Shown in pieces: positions 1 through 12,117 of a stretch of DNA of 64,000 nucleotides. A program made the position numbers and the translations under genes. The notes beneath the pieces are model-generated. The model worked only from the letters and a program-made list of their open reading frames with translations, was not told the origin of the DNA and searched no databases. This DNA is from Triatoma infestans (taxonomy: Eukaryota; Arthropoda; Insecta; Hemiptera; Reduviidae). The DNA is taken from contig JAAEAF010001094.1 in the NCBI GenBank assembly GCA_011037195.1, positions 1 to 64,000 on the forward strand, read 5' to 3'. Positions within the stretch are counted from its first letter, which is position 1. Each line of letters begins with the position of its first letter.

Positions 1-168
1 TTCAAAGATTAAAGGAAATAAAACAAGCCAACTAATATTTGGCCAAACATAATTTTTTTTTTTTTTTCTTACGCCAAGTTTTAGGGGAGTTCCCCCATTA
101 TTGTTCTAGCAGCCCAGTACATTTGTGATCTACGGCGCCATACCGAAACGCCTGGGTCTAGTACTATA

Positions 169-745
169 TTAATTTTGCGGCAGACCAATAAGATGATCCT
201 TGTCCATTTTCTCGCCACTGTTGCAGAGGAGACAACCGGAAGAGTCTTTAATCCCAATTCGGTGGAGGTGACTTTGAAGATAGTTATGTCTTGTTGTCAG
301 TCTAAAGTTGGCTGCAAATTCATTTCGCGGCCGGTCTGCTGAAATTGCCTCCCTCAGTAGGATATTCAATTGTCTTCCCTACTTGTTCCAACTTGAGAGC
401 TATTTCGACCTTATGTTTTATTTGGGCTAGGTTACGTTAAATCTCGTTCCCCTCCTATGCCAATTCATCAGCCAGCTCATTCTCGCTTACACCACAGTGA
501 CTCGGTATCCACTGGTATACTATTTTCCAACCTTTTTTGATAAGGCCGCTGAACATTCTTTTAACTTCGTTTGTAGTATCATGAATACTAGGCGCGCGGG
601 AGCTCAGCGTAAATAGTGCGGCCCTCGAGTCGACAAGGAAAACAACTTTGTTTTTCTGTATATTTTTCAGCCCCGATATGTTAAGTGCAGCTTGATGGAC
701 TGCTTCGATTTCAACATCGAAATTAGAGCACCTTCTTCCAAACAC
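169..745 (-). pseudogene. LINE fragment: RNase H domain and C-terminal region
   Basis: Reading right to left, the first frame (745 to 455) carries an RNase H-like domain. It shows a VDSRAAL motif (third acidic residue region) and QWIPSHCGVSENELADELA near its end, which matches the H/D part of the non-LTR retrotransposon RNase H. The frame then hits an in-frame TAG right after ELADELA. A second frame (369 to 169) holds a C-terminal LINE tail with LCNSGEKMDKDHLI, a zinc-knuckle-like Cys/His pattern. The N-terminal catalytic part of RNase H and the reverse transcriptase are missing. This is a decayed, 5'-truncated I/Jockey-type LINE; the exact clade is not assignable. Confidence 0.8.
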
Positions 746-749
746 AATT

Positions 750-985
750 ATTGTTTATATTGTTGTAATGAGATTGGGTAGATGTGTTGTATATGTGTAG
801 CGTGAGCGTTATTGGAAGGGCTTAAGTGTATATATGTTTTAAAGAGAGAGATATATTTAAAAGATCGAGAATAAGAACCACTGTTTTAAAATAAATAATT
901 TAACTATATATCAATTAATAACTTTACTAATAGTAATTATTTGTTAATTGTGAATAATGAATTAAGCTTGTAAATAGACAAAAAC
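750..985 (+). repeat. Dispersed repeat family X, copy 1 (possible LTR)
   Basis: An AT-rich segment with the blocks tgtagcgtgagcg, gggctt, atatgttt, agaataagaaccactg and ttaaaataaataattt. The same blocks in the same order occur at 22887-23060 (+), and inverted at about 34440-34570 and 54225-54480. The conserved core and lack of coding sequence suggest a solo LTR or a non-autonomous element. Termini and target duplications were not resolved. Confidence 0.55.
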
Positions 986-1246
986 TTGTTTACGTAACAC
1001 TAACTGGCTTTGAAGTTAAGAGAGTCACTGTTTTTTTAAGCGAATGATACTGGGTGAATGATACTCCGTTGAATGCTGAAATAATACTGATCAAACAATA
1101 ATGCTGCTCTGTCCGAAGGGGATATTTCAGAAAGGTTTTTTTAACTGTCTTTTCACCGGGTCCTTTGTCTTGAGATAACACTGACCTCAGTTTAATAGTC
1201 CCCTAACAGATTCTCTAAGTTCATTTCACTGCACTAAAATACACTT

Positions 1247-2975
1247 TATTTTAAGTTAAAATCACTAAGATCAGACGAGGACGCAGCCACTCTTTTTGCT
1301 CAACACTTGACCAACGTCTTTACATTTCACCCAGACATGACAGATGATTTACACACCTCAGAAGTACAAACCGAACTAGATGTACCTCTTCCTCTCTCAC
1401 TACCGCCTAAAGCATTTACTCCCTCAGACATTAAGTATGTCATCAAATCTCTACCTTCTAGAAAATCTCCCGGCTATGACCTCATAACTTCTGAAATTCT
1501 TCATCATCTTCCTAGAAAAGCTCTTATCTACCTAAACTACATATACAACTCTGTCCTTCGTACTACATACTTTCCAATAGAAATATTGGAAGTTGTGGAA
1601 GTACTCCATGGTACGGATGATCCCGAAACCTGGGAAACCCGCACATCTTCCTTCCTCCTATAGACCTAGCAGCTTACTTCCGACATTAGGGAAAGTTCTT
1701 GAGAAACTACTTCTAAAGCGCATCAGCCCCATATTTGCGGAGCTTGGTGTTGTGCCTAACCATCAGTTTGGCTTCAGAAGGAAACATAGCACAATTCAAC
1801 AGTGCCACAGGGTAGTAGACGAGATCGCTTCAGCCCTGGAGAGAAAACAGTATTGCACGGGGGCATTTTTAGATGTTATCCAGGCTTTTGATCGCGTGTG
1901 GCATCCTGGTTTATTGTTCAAATTAAAAAAATGTCTTCCCTCTACCTATTTTCTCATCCTGCGTTCGTATCTATCAGAAAGGTTCTTTCAGGTCAGCCGT
2001 GACATAGCACTCTCTTCCTTTTCATCAGTGGGGGCAGGGGTGCCGCAGGGGAGTATACTTGGTCCCGTCCTTTACACAGTGTACACATCAGACATACTTA
2101 CAAATCCATCCACACTACTTTGTACATATGCAGACGACACAGCCATACTCGCAACAAGTGCAGACATCACATCAGCTTCACACAATGTACAGACACATTT
2201 AAATACAATAGAATCATGGGCAAAAAAGTGGCGAATTAAAATGAACCCACAAAAATGCCAACATGCCACATTTACTCTCCAGCGGGGTTGACTGTCCTCC
2301 AGTCTTCTTCAATCACAATCCTCTCCCTGTAACAGATCTGGTGCGCTACCTTGGGCTCTTCATTGACAAAAGACTCACGTGGAACCCGCACAGAAGACTT
2401 AAAAGACAAGCACTGACTAAAAGGGCCAAACTTCTTTACATACTTATCGGAAGGCGATCCAAATTACCTACAGAACTCAAAAGACTGATATATATTTCTG
2501 TAATCAAACCGATTTGGACTTGAATTGTGGGGTTCAGCTAAACCTACAAACTTACGCACCATTCAGACATTCCAATCTAAGCTACTTCGACAGCTAGTTG
2601 ATGCTCCTTTCTACGTCTCAAACCTTACGCTCCATAATGACCTCAACGTTCCTTTCGTAAAACAACTTGCCAAGACAAAATATCATAAACTGCATACTAC
2701 TCTCTCCTTTTGCTCTAATCCTTTTGTAAAATCTCTAGCCTCCACTACCATCCCTGACAATCCACCTCACCGTTTGAATCGCCAGTGGCCCCGAGATTTC
2801 CTTCGGGACTGATCAGTGCTACTGGTATCCCATAGAGAGTGCTACTGCTGGGTTAGTTTCTCTCCTCCTACCTTCTCACATCCTACAGTTTCATTATTCA
2901 ACTTCCCATTTGCTTATTGTATATATGTAATACAGATTGTAATTCTAAATAAACAAAAAAACAAAAACAAAAAAT
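1247..2975 (+). pseudogene. Jockey-like LINE reverse transcriptase, frameshifted
   Basis: Four consecutive frames (1307-1663, 1593-2291, 2263-2523, 2525-2812) together cover much of a non-LTR reverse transcriptase. The first holds SPGYDLITSEIL (fingers). The second holds QFGFRRKHST, FLDVIQAFDRVWH, GVPQGSILGP and the catalytic TYADDTAIL box. The third holds VRYLGLFIDKRLTW and the thumb. The fourth is the C-terminal tail ending at 2812. Frame changes fall near 1600-1660, 2263-2290 and 2520, the last beside a TGA within KPIWT. No endonuclease domain is seen, so the copy is 5'-truncated. A 3' UTR follows with AATAAA near 2947 and an A-rich tail to about 2975. Jockey clade is likely because the frame has no RNase H after the RT. 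Confidence 0.85.
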
Positions 2976-4440
2976 CACTAACATATTCCCAAAATTTTTT
3001 CTATTTTTCCATTTACTTCTTCCACTATATTGTTTATATTAAAGAAAATAGTTTAAGAAAAACCGGGGGGGGGGGGGGGTTTAGTAAATTCGCATTAATT
3101 TTTAATGGATTTTGGCCGAAATCTTCGGCTCTGATATAGTGATAAACGGATAGCTAAATACAGAATATTTTGAGTTTACTAAAACTTTTTATTTTTGTGT
3201 TATTTTGTCCACACACACACACACACAGTGAGTGCACTGCCGCCCAGGCGCAACAATGGCACTAGATTGTTCTTTCGAGACGTAATAATTATTAGAAATA
3301 ATTAGAAAATGAAGAGCCAATAACAATACAGAGCGGAAATTGTTATTCTCTCTAATTCTCTCAAGCTTTTGAGAAATGTGCCAAGGTTATATTTATCTAA
3401 ATAGAACAGAAATCAATTCACTTAAGATTTATTATGTTTCTCCCAGCACTATATATATATATATAAATGCTTGTTTTCTAACTTACCAATAAATGTTGCA
3501 TGCTACGAAACTAAAAATATATATATATATTTAATAGCTTAACCAAAAAAAATGAAAATAAAATAAATGAGTCGTAACCAAAAATAAATATAGTGTGTAT
3601 TGAATTTTTGAGTTTAATTACCCCCAACTTAGTGATCGAACGCACGTAAGACAGTAGTAGTTCCGGCGGTGTTGTTACAGCCCAAACTAGATCAACTGGA
3701 CCGGTCTTTAGCCATTCGGGTCAGCCTCTACCAAACATTCGTGACGTCACTTGTTCAATTTTCTAAATTGCTTTCTCCCATATTTGGTTATAGAATTTAG
3801 AAGAAGCTGTTCTGTCGCCGTAGATGTTCCATCGCCTGTTATTTCTGAGAAAATTTGTAATTATAAACAAAAAGTGCTGAATAAAAGTATATTTTTTTTT
3901 ACTTTCTCCTAGCTGTAAGAGAAACGATTACGTTTTAGAAATTGAGTTTTCAGTAAAAAATCATATCTGAATATGAAACATTTAATCCATAATCGTGCGT
4001 GTCTAGATGCCTCTATGGGATCCGCCTCTGAAGTTTCGGTCCCAATCCGTGAACCGGAAACGTTGCTTTGCTAACAAACGTCTCCAACGATTTTTTTCAT
4101 ACTCATATACTATCTACACATATCTATATTGTACTATCACTTTTATAAGAAACATTTTTCTGGCAAAGTTGATCTTTGGATCAGTTTCGGGATTAGCGTT
4201 GACTTCATTGACTTCAGCTAAACAAAAACAAAAATGGGGTGAAATATTTATATGACATTCTCTCACTGGATTAGTACAATTATTAAATTGAGGAATTATC
4301 TTTAAACTTGGAAGAATGATTACATTGACAAACCAAGTCCATCAAGGCTACTGAGTTCCATTAAGTTGCTAAAGAACACGCTTCATGAGAAAATTTCAAG
4401 ACAAACAAGACATCAACATTAAGTATTTCTTCTTTTTTTT
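2976..4440. other. AT-rich spacer with simple repeats, no gene seen
   Basis: A G15 run lies at 3065-3079 and a (CA)9 tract at 3210-3227, which is followed by a short SINE-like gtgcactgccgccc. Small (TA)n tracts lie near 3452-3464 and 3520-3530. Short pieces related to family F (ctttctcctagctgtaagag near 3905) may be present but are too decayed to delimit. The frame at 4007-4255 matches nothing I recognise. Confidence 0.5.
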
Positions 4441-4700
4441 TTTTGCGCATCAACAACCAAGGTCATTAGCGACTTTCGAATATTTTTTTCTTCTAGATCC
4501 GTTTACTGCTCAGTCATGATGGCACTTGTTCTACTGGTTTACCTTTATGACGTCCAACACAGTACTTTGACTCTAGCAGGATATGGTGGAACCTAAGGAT
4601 ATCGAACATGGTTCCGCACATCTCCACTTACACCATCAAACCAGTTGACGAGGGGGAGTGTGGATACCTAAACAGTGCCATCTTTTGTGAAAACAATACA
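4441..4700 (-). repeat. SINE-like family 2, copy 1
   Basis: On the minus strand this aligns with 59590-59847: both contain the block gacgagggggagtg followed by gccatc. Both end in a segment related to ggtcattagcg next to an A-rich tail (poly-T at 4435-4444 on this strand). That 3' segment is also shared with the main tRNA-derived SINE family of the window, which suggests a common LINE-recognised tail. Confidence 0.55.
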
Positions 4701-4914
4701 TATCGGGGCAAGTGCTCTTCTGAAAATAATCTTATGTAATAGTTACTCACATATTGTTTGTACATTTTCATAGATTATTTGTAGAGTAAGGAAATTAAAA
4801 TCATTTCATTCTGGACTCAACTCATTCTTTTATATCATCTTCCTTGTTTGGTAGTTATTTGCATCGAGGAGAAGTATTTTTATAAATATTCCTTCCCCTG
4901 AAATTTTTTCTTTG

Positions 4915-5200
4915 GCCTAATCAGGGTGTAGTACTTTTACAAATATTCCTACAACCCATAAAATATAACCATAAATCTGAAACATATATATACACTATTT
5001 ACACTTACTCATACTATCATTTGCTCAAAAAAAAAAAAAAAAAAAGTAAATACATACTAAAATACAAAAAAAACATACTAATAAACACATTCATACTAAT
5101 AAATACATTCAAATCTCACAATGACACGGAGAGGAGGGAACTCGATATTCTTCTCCCCTTTTTACAAGAACTAATCTAAACCTAATCCTAAATTTTATAA
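4915..5200 (-). repeat. Dispersed repeat family T (19-bp subrepeats), copy 1
   Basis: Inverted relative to 59070-59335. Shared blocks are cagggtgtagtacttttac, several units of the type tactaataaatacattca, a ctcgatattcttctcccc block and aatctaaacctaatcc. The internal 18-19-bp units recur again at 7150-7330 and 59905-59980. Noncoding; class unknown. Confidence 0.6.
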
Positions 5201-5229
5201 TAAAAATACATTCTCTTTAAGAAAAAGCA

Positions 5230-5400
5230 AATAGCATTTTTTTTTATGGGAAGAACCTTCTTCTAAAATTGCGTGCAAATCATGTGGCAAGCCTGCTTGT
5301 TCTCTATATGTCGCAGTGCCTGGCACCCTTCTAATATATGTGTTAACGTTAGTCTTTCTCTACACCATGAACACCTTGGCCTTCTGGCTCCTACAGGGAG
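5230..5400 (-). pseudogene. LINE C-terminal zinc-knuckle fragment
   Basis: The minus strand translates to RPRCSWCRERLTLTHILEGC followed by QALRHIENKQACHMIC. This matches the C-terminal CxxC...H...C region found after the RT domain of many LINEs, including the R2-like type. Only this tail remains. It directly abuts the (ATT)n tract to the right. Confidence 0.6.
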
Positions 5401-5406
5401 GTGACC

Positions 5407-5408
<2 letters not shown>

Positions 5409-5455
<47 letters not shown>

Positions 5456-5508
5456 CATCATCATCACCATCATCATTATTACTATTATTATTATTATTAT
5501 TATTATTA
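5409..5508. repeat. (ATT)n microsatellite
   Basis: About 33 units of ATT with a few ATC/ACC interruptions. It sits exactly at the 3' end of the minus-strand LINE tail at 5510-5815. The reading frame of poly-isoleucine across it is spurious. Confidence 0.95.
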
Positions 5509-5509
5509 A

Positions 5510-5815
5510 ATCCTATCGGGTGCCTATCGGCCTGAGACCAAGCCTATGTGGCTTTTATCCCCCAAATTAATCTCCATCGTTAGTCTGCTGGTTTGTCTAC
5601 AATATCCTAAAATATCTTTTAGCTCCAACCCTCCCAGGCAGTCCCGCGAGACTGATGCCCCTCCAAATACACGAAACTTAATACCAGCGAAACGGGGATA
5701 CTGACATAAAGTGATACACCGTTTCCTTAACCCCATCACAGTTCTGTGACTAGACGTCGTCCCTATATTATTATGTAAATGACTAATCACCCATGTGTGT
5801 TCATTCACTACAACC
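5510..5815 (-). pseudogene. LINE C-terminal fragment with ATT tail
   Basis: The minus-strand frame reads CITLCQYPRFAGIKFRVFGG, then SVSRDCLGGLELKDILGY. This resembles the post-RNase-H C-terminus of the I/R1-type LINEs elsewhere in the window (the LRYRLFG block of the 61.6-kb copy). The 3' end, followed by (AAT)n on this strand, is intact. Everything 5' of the tail is missing. Confidence 0.6.
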
Positions 5816-5819
5816 TACT

Positions 5820-7345
5820 AAGGTCCTCAGTCTTGTCCTACTAAGGGACAGATAAGTAGTATAAACAGGGCGAACTTGAAGAAGAAAGAATAAAAATTCA
5901 ATAAATAGGGCTTTTAAATTAAACTAGACAAATAAACGAAGTGGTCAAAGACCGTAGTAGATATGATTATGCCTTTAACCTTCCTTATTCAGTTGCCTTA
6001 ACATAAGTATCGAGATGATGTGGTATGGAAGAGATGGCAGGTAGAAACTGCATGTGTTCCAGAAGTTAGGACATCATAGATTGCTCAGAATATCTTTCAA
6101 AACCAATTCTTCCCAGAAAAAAAGGGGCAGAAATATTGAATAGAATTGTATTATTTATTAGTTAAATGGGTGTAACAAGAGAATTGCAAAGAAGTTTGTA
6201 ATACAAAGGAATTGGTGAAAAAATAAAAATGCAATTAAAAGAATCTAAGTATTTTTATGAATAATAATAATAATATCATAAACATAAATAAATAAATAAA
6301 TAAAACATAAACATCTTAAAAAAAATATGATAGCAAAAAAAATATATAAATAATCAATGGCAAATCTATACATAAATAAGGAAGTATTAACACCAATTTA
6401 AAAAAAAAGTAATTATAAAAGTGATAATAATAAGACAGACGATTTATAAAGAATAAAAAATAAAAAGTATGATTAATTCAGGATAAAAAAATAAAGTGAA
6501 ATAAATAAATAAATCATGAATAAACAAATGAAACTAAGGATAAAAAATACGATTCTGTACATGGATCAAACTAAACCAAAAAAATAAATATATATTAACT
6601 ACTTTTTAGTTATTAGAATTTGCATAATCCATTAAAATACTATTTTTTTTTTTTTTTTACATTTACAATACTAATATTATGAAATAGTAATGGGAAATTA
6701 AAATAATCTACTATTTCTTTTGAGAAATCTTAAATATTTATTACAAAGTGGGTAGATATTTACAAGTATATTGGACAATGCAACAAAATATGGGATAGAT
6801 TCTCTAGAATTTATACTATATGTAATTTATTTTTACCTATAATTATTTCCAATACATAGTTTTAGAGGGCATACCTAATTTATTGTGACATATCTATAAA
6901 TTTAATAGAAATATTAAATTTCAATTAATTTTTTTTGGTTCAAAAATTATTACAGAATATATTTAGCTAAAATTTAGAGCTGATAAAGTTTATTTACGTC
7001 AGCCCCTTTTAAGAATTTTTTTTTTTATAGTTAATTAAAGATTTGTTTTTTTTTTGTTTTTTTAAATTAATAATAATTATCAAGTTAATAATATATCTAA
7101 AAGATTTTATAGAAGAAAAAACTTATTGTTAATCTCCCCCCCCCCCCACAGAATGAATGAGTGTATGAATGTAGGTAGGAAATTTAATAATTTGTGCGAA
7201 CGTATTTATTAGTATGAATGTCTTTATTAGCGAGAATGGATTTGTAGATTAGAGCGTGAATCATATTTTTATATTTAAATATTTATAGTTAAATATTTAT
7301 ATTACGAATAAAAATGATAGGTTTATATTGGGGCAGCTAGTATTT
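5820..7345. other. AT-rich spacer, no gene seen
   Basis: Very low-complexity AT-rich DNA with (AAT)n and (AAAT)n patches near 6260-6305, poly-T runs and a C12 run at 7136-7147. A piece of repeat family T (agtatgaatgtctttattag units) lies at about 7150-7330. No coding signal was recognised. Confidence 0.6.
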
Positions 7346-7485
7346 CAAGTTTAAAGGAAATCATTGTAGCCGTTTTCCAGAAATCCCCCCTCCCCCCCAA
7401 AAAAACTCAAAAATCTATTTTGTAAAGTCGTACTTCCGGTTATAACTGAACTTTCTTCAAATTTGGAATTATAGCAATGCTTCGA
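7346..7485 (+). repeat. Family F fragment flanking mariner
   Basis: Contains gtacttccggtt, an aagtttaaaggaaatc block and a C-rich ccccctcccccccaa block in the same order as family F modules. The mariner copy at 7489-8438 is inserted in or beside it. Confidence 0.55.
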
Positions 7486-7488
7486 CTA

Positions 7489-8438
7489 CGAGGCATGTCC
7501 AGTAAGTAAGTGTTTTGAGGCTCTCACGGCCGGAGGAATTTTGTTTTCGACATATTGGCTGCACTATCGTGTAGCCTGATTCCTCCCCTCTGCAACGAGA
7601 CCGGTTCGAGGTCAGTACGTTGAGAACTGTCGACGCGACAATACGTTTCCTGAAAAATCTCAATCCATTCTCCCGCCAAGTGTGAAAAGTGGAGGCCGGG
7701 CAAGAGTTTTTGAGACGCTACAAACTCCATGGAGATGAATTTCTCCGCTCCATCATTACTGGAGATGAAACTTGAGTTGCACACTACACACCTGAAACCA
7801 GGCAGTCTCAACAGTGGCGTCACACCTCTTCACCCTCCGCCAAAAAGTTCAAAACCACAATTTCAGCCAAGAAAATCATGGCATCCGTGTTTTGGGACTG
7901 TCAAGGCATAATTTTAATTGAATATATGCCTCAAGGGGAGACCATCAACTCTGCAAGATACTGTGCGACCCTAAAAAAATTGCGGAGGGCGATTCAGAAC
8001 AAAAGGAGAGGCATGCTGACAAAGGGAGTCTGCCTGCTGCACGACAATGCCAGACCACACACGGCCAACGCCACGAAGGAACTGCTTGCCTCGTTTAAAT
8101 GGGATGTCCTGAACCATACCGCGCATTCCCCTGACCTAGCACCTTCAGATTACTATCTCTTTACCTCCCTGAAGCTGCACATGGATGGAAAAAGGTTTTC
8201 AACCGACGAGGAGGTGAAGGGGGAGGTGGAGAAGTGGACGAAGGGGTTGGCGGGAAACTGCTTCGAGGAAGGCATCAAAAAATTAATACCCCGGTTCACC
8301 ACCTGCATTGAGAGGAATGGTGATTATGTCGAAAAATAGCTTACATATGTACTAATGTAACCAGGTAATGTTTTTGTTCAAATAAAAATTTTTGTAACCT
8401 ACAAAAATTCAGTACACTTACTTACTGGACATGCCTCG
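7489..8438 (+). mobile_element. Mariner, internally deleted, with intact terminal repeats
   Basis: The ends carry inverted repeats of about 27 bp, beginning CGAGGCATGTCCAGTAAGTA. They are flanked by a TA duplication at 7487-7488 and 8439-8440, the mariner hallmark. The length of 950 bp is shorter than the roughly 1.3 kb of full mariners because the N-terminal DNA-binding part of the transposase has been lost. Confidence 0.92.
7691..8339 (+). pseudogene. Mariner transposase, catalytic part only
   Basis: One continuous frame runs from QEFLRRYKLHGDEFLRSIIT through GDET, a TGA stop at 7773-7775 where mariners have Trp (TGG), and on to the TAG after NGDYVEK at 8339. The first catalytic Asp is in GDET. 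The second is in LLHDNARPH and the third in SPDLAPSDYY. Exactly 34 residues separate the last two, the mariner D34D spacing. The two N-terminal helix-turn-helix regions are absent, so no active enzyme is possible. Apart from the deletion and the single stop, the frame is open, suggesting a fairly young deletion derivative. Confidence 0.88.
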
Positions 8439-8441
8439 TAG

Positions 8442-8814
8442 AATTCATATTATATAGGTAGTAGACGACAATTGTTCTACTTAACGTAATCTCTTCTCCC
8501 AAAAAATATTTTGGAAATATACTCAAAAAAAAATCAATTATCCTAGGTTAATTAAAAAGTTACATCCATTAAAAATTATCCTATGTAAAAAAAAGTTCCA
8601 AACCAAAGTGATAGGCATATGACAATATCTGTTTTAACACAGTATACGAAGTTTTAAGACAATCGTTTGTCATCATTTTCACGAAAATTGTGTAAGATTG
8701 AACAAAAAAAACTTTGAAATGGCTGGAAGGTCACGTTTCCCTCAAAACTGTCTTTTTAATCGAATTTAGATCCTCCCAAGTATATATAAAACTGAAGCTC
8801 ACTGTACGGTGATA
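8442..8814. other. Decayed spacer between transposons
   Basis: AT-rich sequence without a recognisable gene. Short stretches (tgtgtaagattgaac, gttttaagacaatcgtttg) may be remote family F relatives, but this is weak. Confidence 0.4.
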
Positions 8815-8904
8815 AGCGGGGCTCCTACACGGTCAATAATATTGTCAATATTGATATTGATCAATACTCGTGCTAACCGGTCTCAATACTTCATTACCTT
8901 ACAC

Positions 8905-9820
<916 letters not shown>

Positions 9821-9943
9821 CCTTACACGATCAATATTATTGTCAATAACTTTTCTCAGTACTTACTACTTCTGCCACTAGGAGAGTGAATCTACGTGCT
9901 TTTACTCGGTTTTATGCTGTTTTTTTTTCCCCCTTCCAAAAAA

Positions 9944-10345
9944 ATGAATAATCGTACAAAAGCTTGGGTAACTATTATTTTGGCCTTTGGTCACGCGATT
10001 CGTCAAGTGAAACGCAAACACTGAATGAAAGAATGGTTGAAGAACAGAGATGAATATTCTCATTTAGTACTTTTGAAGGAAATCAGCCTCTGCGATATTG
10101 AAGATTTCAAAAACTACTTTCGAATGGATGAACCTATCTTTAACAAACTGTTATAGATGGTTGAACCATTTTTGAAAAGATAGGACAGAAATATGGGAGA
10201 AAGTATAAGTGTTAAGGAAAAGCCTTAACTCTGATGTATTTGGCCACAGGAAGAAATTTTGAAGACTTGGAAGTTTTCAGTCATAATGTCCCCAAACAAC
10301 TATCAGCAAAGCTGTAATAGAAACCTGTGAAAGCTTTAAATATGC
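9944..10345 (+). pseudogene. PIF/Harbinger transposase N-terminal remnant
   Basis: Reading through several stops, the conceptual protein contains EWLKNRDEYSHLVLLKEI, DIEDFKNYFRMDEPIFNKLL and LMYLATGRNFEDLEVFSHNV. This is the N-terminal layout of Harbinger/HARBI1-like transposases (the FRM...F..LL and LATG..F..L blocks). The DDE catalytic half downstream is deleted. Multiple nonsense changes show it is old. Confidence 0.72.
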
Positions 10346-10732
10346 CTTATAAGACTTTGAAAAAAATTACAATCATCTTTAAAAAAATGTATGATTGAAG
10401 TTTTATTTTAATACACAAATCTTTCTAAAGTACCTTTGTAAGGTAAGGTATTGTATCATTGTTGTTGAGGTTAGTTTCAACGTTGTACAAAAACTATTGA
10501 ATTGAGTATTGATGGAAATATTGGCACCACCCCTACACGGTCAATATTATTGTCAATATCCCCTCCAATTCTCAGTATAGACACACGAAAATCAGAAAAT
10601 CTGGATTTCATCAATACTCTTATCAATACCGACCGTCAATACGATTTTTTTTCACCTTACACGGTCACTATTATTGTCAATACGCTAAGGTATTGTCAAT
10701 ATTATTGATCGTGTAGAGGCCACTATAGGTAA

Positions 10733-10812
10733 TGTTGTCTATAAGAAGAGAACACTGTCCGGAGACCGCCAATGCAAATGAACATAGATGTTAACACGTC
10801 TTAAACTAGAAA
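10733..10812 (+). repeat. SINE family 1, 3' fragment
   Basis: Contains gagaacactgtccggagacc, then a decayed version of the gacgcgccttaaa 3' end followed by an A-rich tail. These are the 3' blocks of the SINE at 40864-41110, in the same orientation. The tRNA-like head is missing. Confidence 0.7.
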
Positions 10813-11600
10813 AAGAAATATATCTTTACCAGCCTAGTTACAAATATTTATAAATATATAATAATTTTAAATATATTCGATATAAATTATTTCTAATGTA
10901 TTCAACAAGATAGTAAAATAACTACAAGCTATATTATAAAATAAATGATATAATGACTGCATAGATATATCTTGAGGCAAACAAGAGAGCCGTTTCACCA
11001 GGTGGAACGAGGTGCTAATATGACTGCACTGTTCTGATTTACCACTTAGCCTTTTTTATTTTATTTTATTTTTTTTTTTACCACTCTTTCACTCTTCTGG
11101 TTCCTTAACAGGAAGATTTATTACCATGATTGATAGTAAACAGAATCAAACTCCTTAAGATTGTAATCCCTCAGGGTGATCATTTTACTCGTTGTTCTCG
11201 TAAGATTCACAATTTCCTTAATGCAATTCAATAATAAATTAACAATAATTGCATAAACTTTGGAGAAAAAAAACACTTGATAAATAAATCAATTTTACTA
11301 CAATAAGTTGGTAATCTTGCATGATCTAGTGTAGTTATGTACATCTGTGCGTTATAAATATAACAACTTGGCCTCTAAAAATAATGAAAAAAATAAATTA
11401 TATTGTAGTTTTATGGAACAAACAACTCTTATTGTTGAGAGAATGCCCATTACTCGGGCAAGATGAAAAGTTCTCGGCCTAGAGCCCATAGATGGCATTG
11501 CTAAGAATGAAACTACTGTTTTGTTAAGTTGGCATACATGTTGCAAAAGTAAATAACGAATGTGAATTTGATCGAGAAATAGTTTTTTTATTTTTTTTTT
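10813..11600. other. AT-rich spacer, nothing recognised
   Basis: No transposase motif, inverted repeat or coding frame longer than about 64 codons. Poly-T and TTTTA patches lie at 11049-11080 and 11580-11605. Confidence 0.5.
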
Positions 11601-11800
11601 TTATTTAAGGCGTCTCAACATTTGTGGTCATTTGCGCCTGGACCTTCTCAGTGCACTGCCGGCCTCCGGACTGTGTTCTCCCGTAACAGACAACACAGTC
11701 CATCACCAGACAAGTGAGCTGTACATGCTCCTAGATAGAGAAAATCTAAGGGTAGCACGGCTGGAATTGAACCCGTGATCTCCGCGGGTACAAGGTGTAG
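11601..11800 (-). repeat. SINE family 1 copy
   Basis: Inverted copy with the blocks ggcgtctcaac, ctcagtgcactgccggcctc, gagctgtacatgctcctag and aaaatctaagggtagcac. The B-box region is degenerate (ggaattgaacccgtgatc), and the A-box end is lost where the next repeat begins. Confidence 0.85.
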
Positions 11801-11865
11801 TTTGTATTATAGGGCTGTTTAAAGTAAGCGTGTTATGTGTTTTTGACAAAATTAATAAACTTGAA

Positions 11866-12054
11866 TACCTTGTTGTGGTGATTGGTTCTGCAGAGCTGGA
11901 AAGCATCAAAGACATTTTCCGTGATAGCCTGCTTCATTTTGTGGTCATCGACCGGTTTCGGGCATTCGCCCATCTTCTGGATGCGTTTGTCAGACAGTGT
12001 GATAACACAGACTTGCACAGAGCAAATTCAGTTTACACTCTGTAAACTAGTGTA
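11866..12054 (-). repeat. Hammerhead-motif repeat (Penelope-like LTR?), copy 1
   Basis: Shares about 180 bp with 31109-31300 and both halves of 56287-56630, through cagagctggaaagcat, gacattttccgtgatagcc and gtcatcgaccggtttcgggc. On the minus strand the conserved part reads CAGAAGA, a GGGC/GCCC stem and GAAACCGGTC. This resembles a hammerhead ribozyme core, but here the U of CUGA is mutated to A. Such motifs are known from Penelope-like element terminal repeats; no Penelope protein is visible. Confidence 0.6.
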
Positions 12055-12117
12055 GTTATTACTGTGTATAACAACTGTGTATAAGGAGTCATTATCAACA
12101 ATAAAAAAAAAAAAAAA

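Noticed and set aside
5316..5570. Open frame with a long isoleucine run
   Set aside because: It is a translation of the (ATT)n tract and flanking LINE tail sequence, not a gene.
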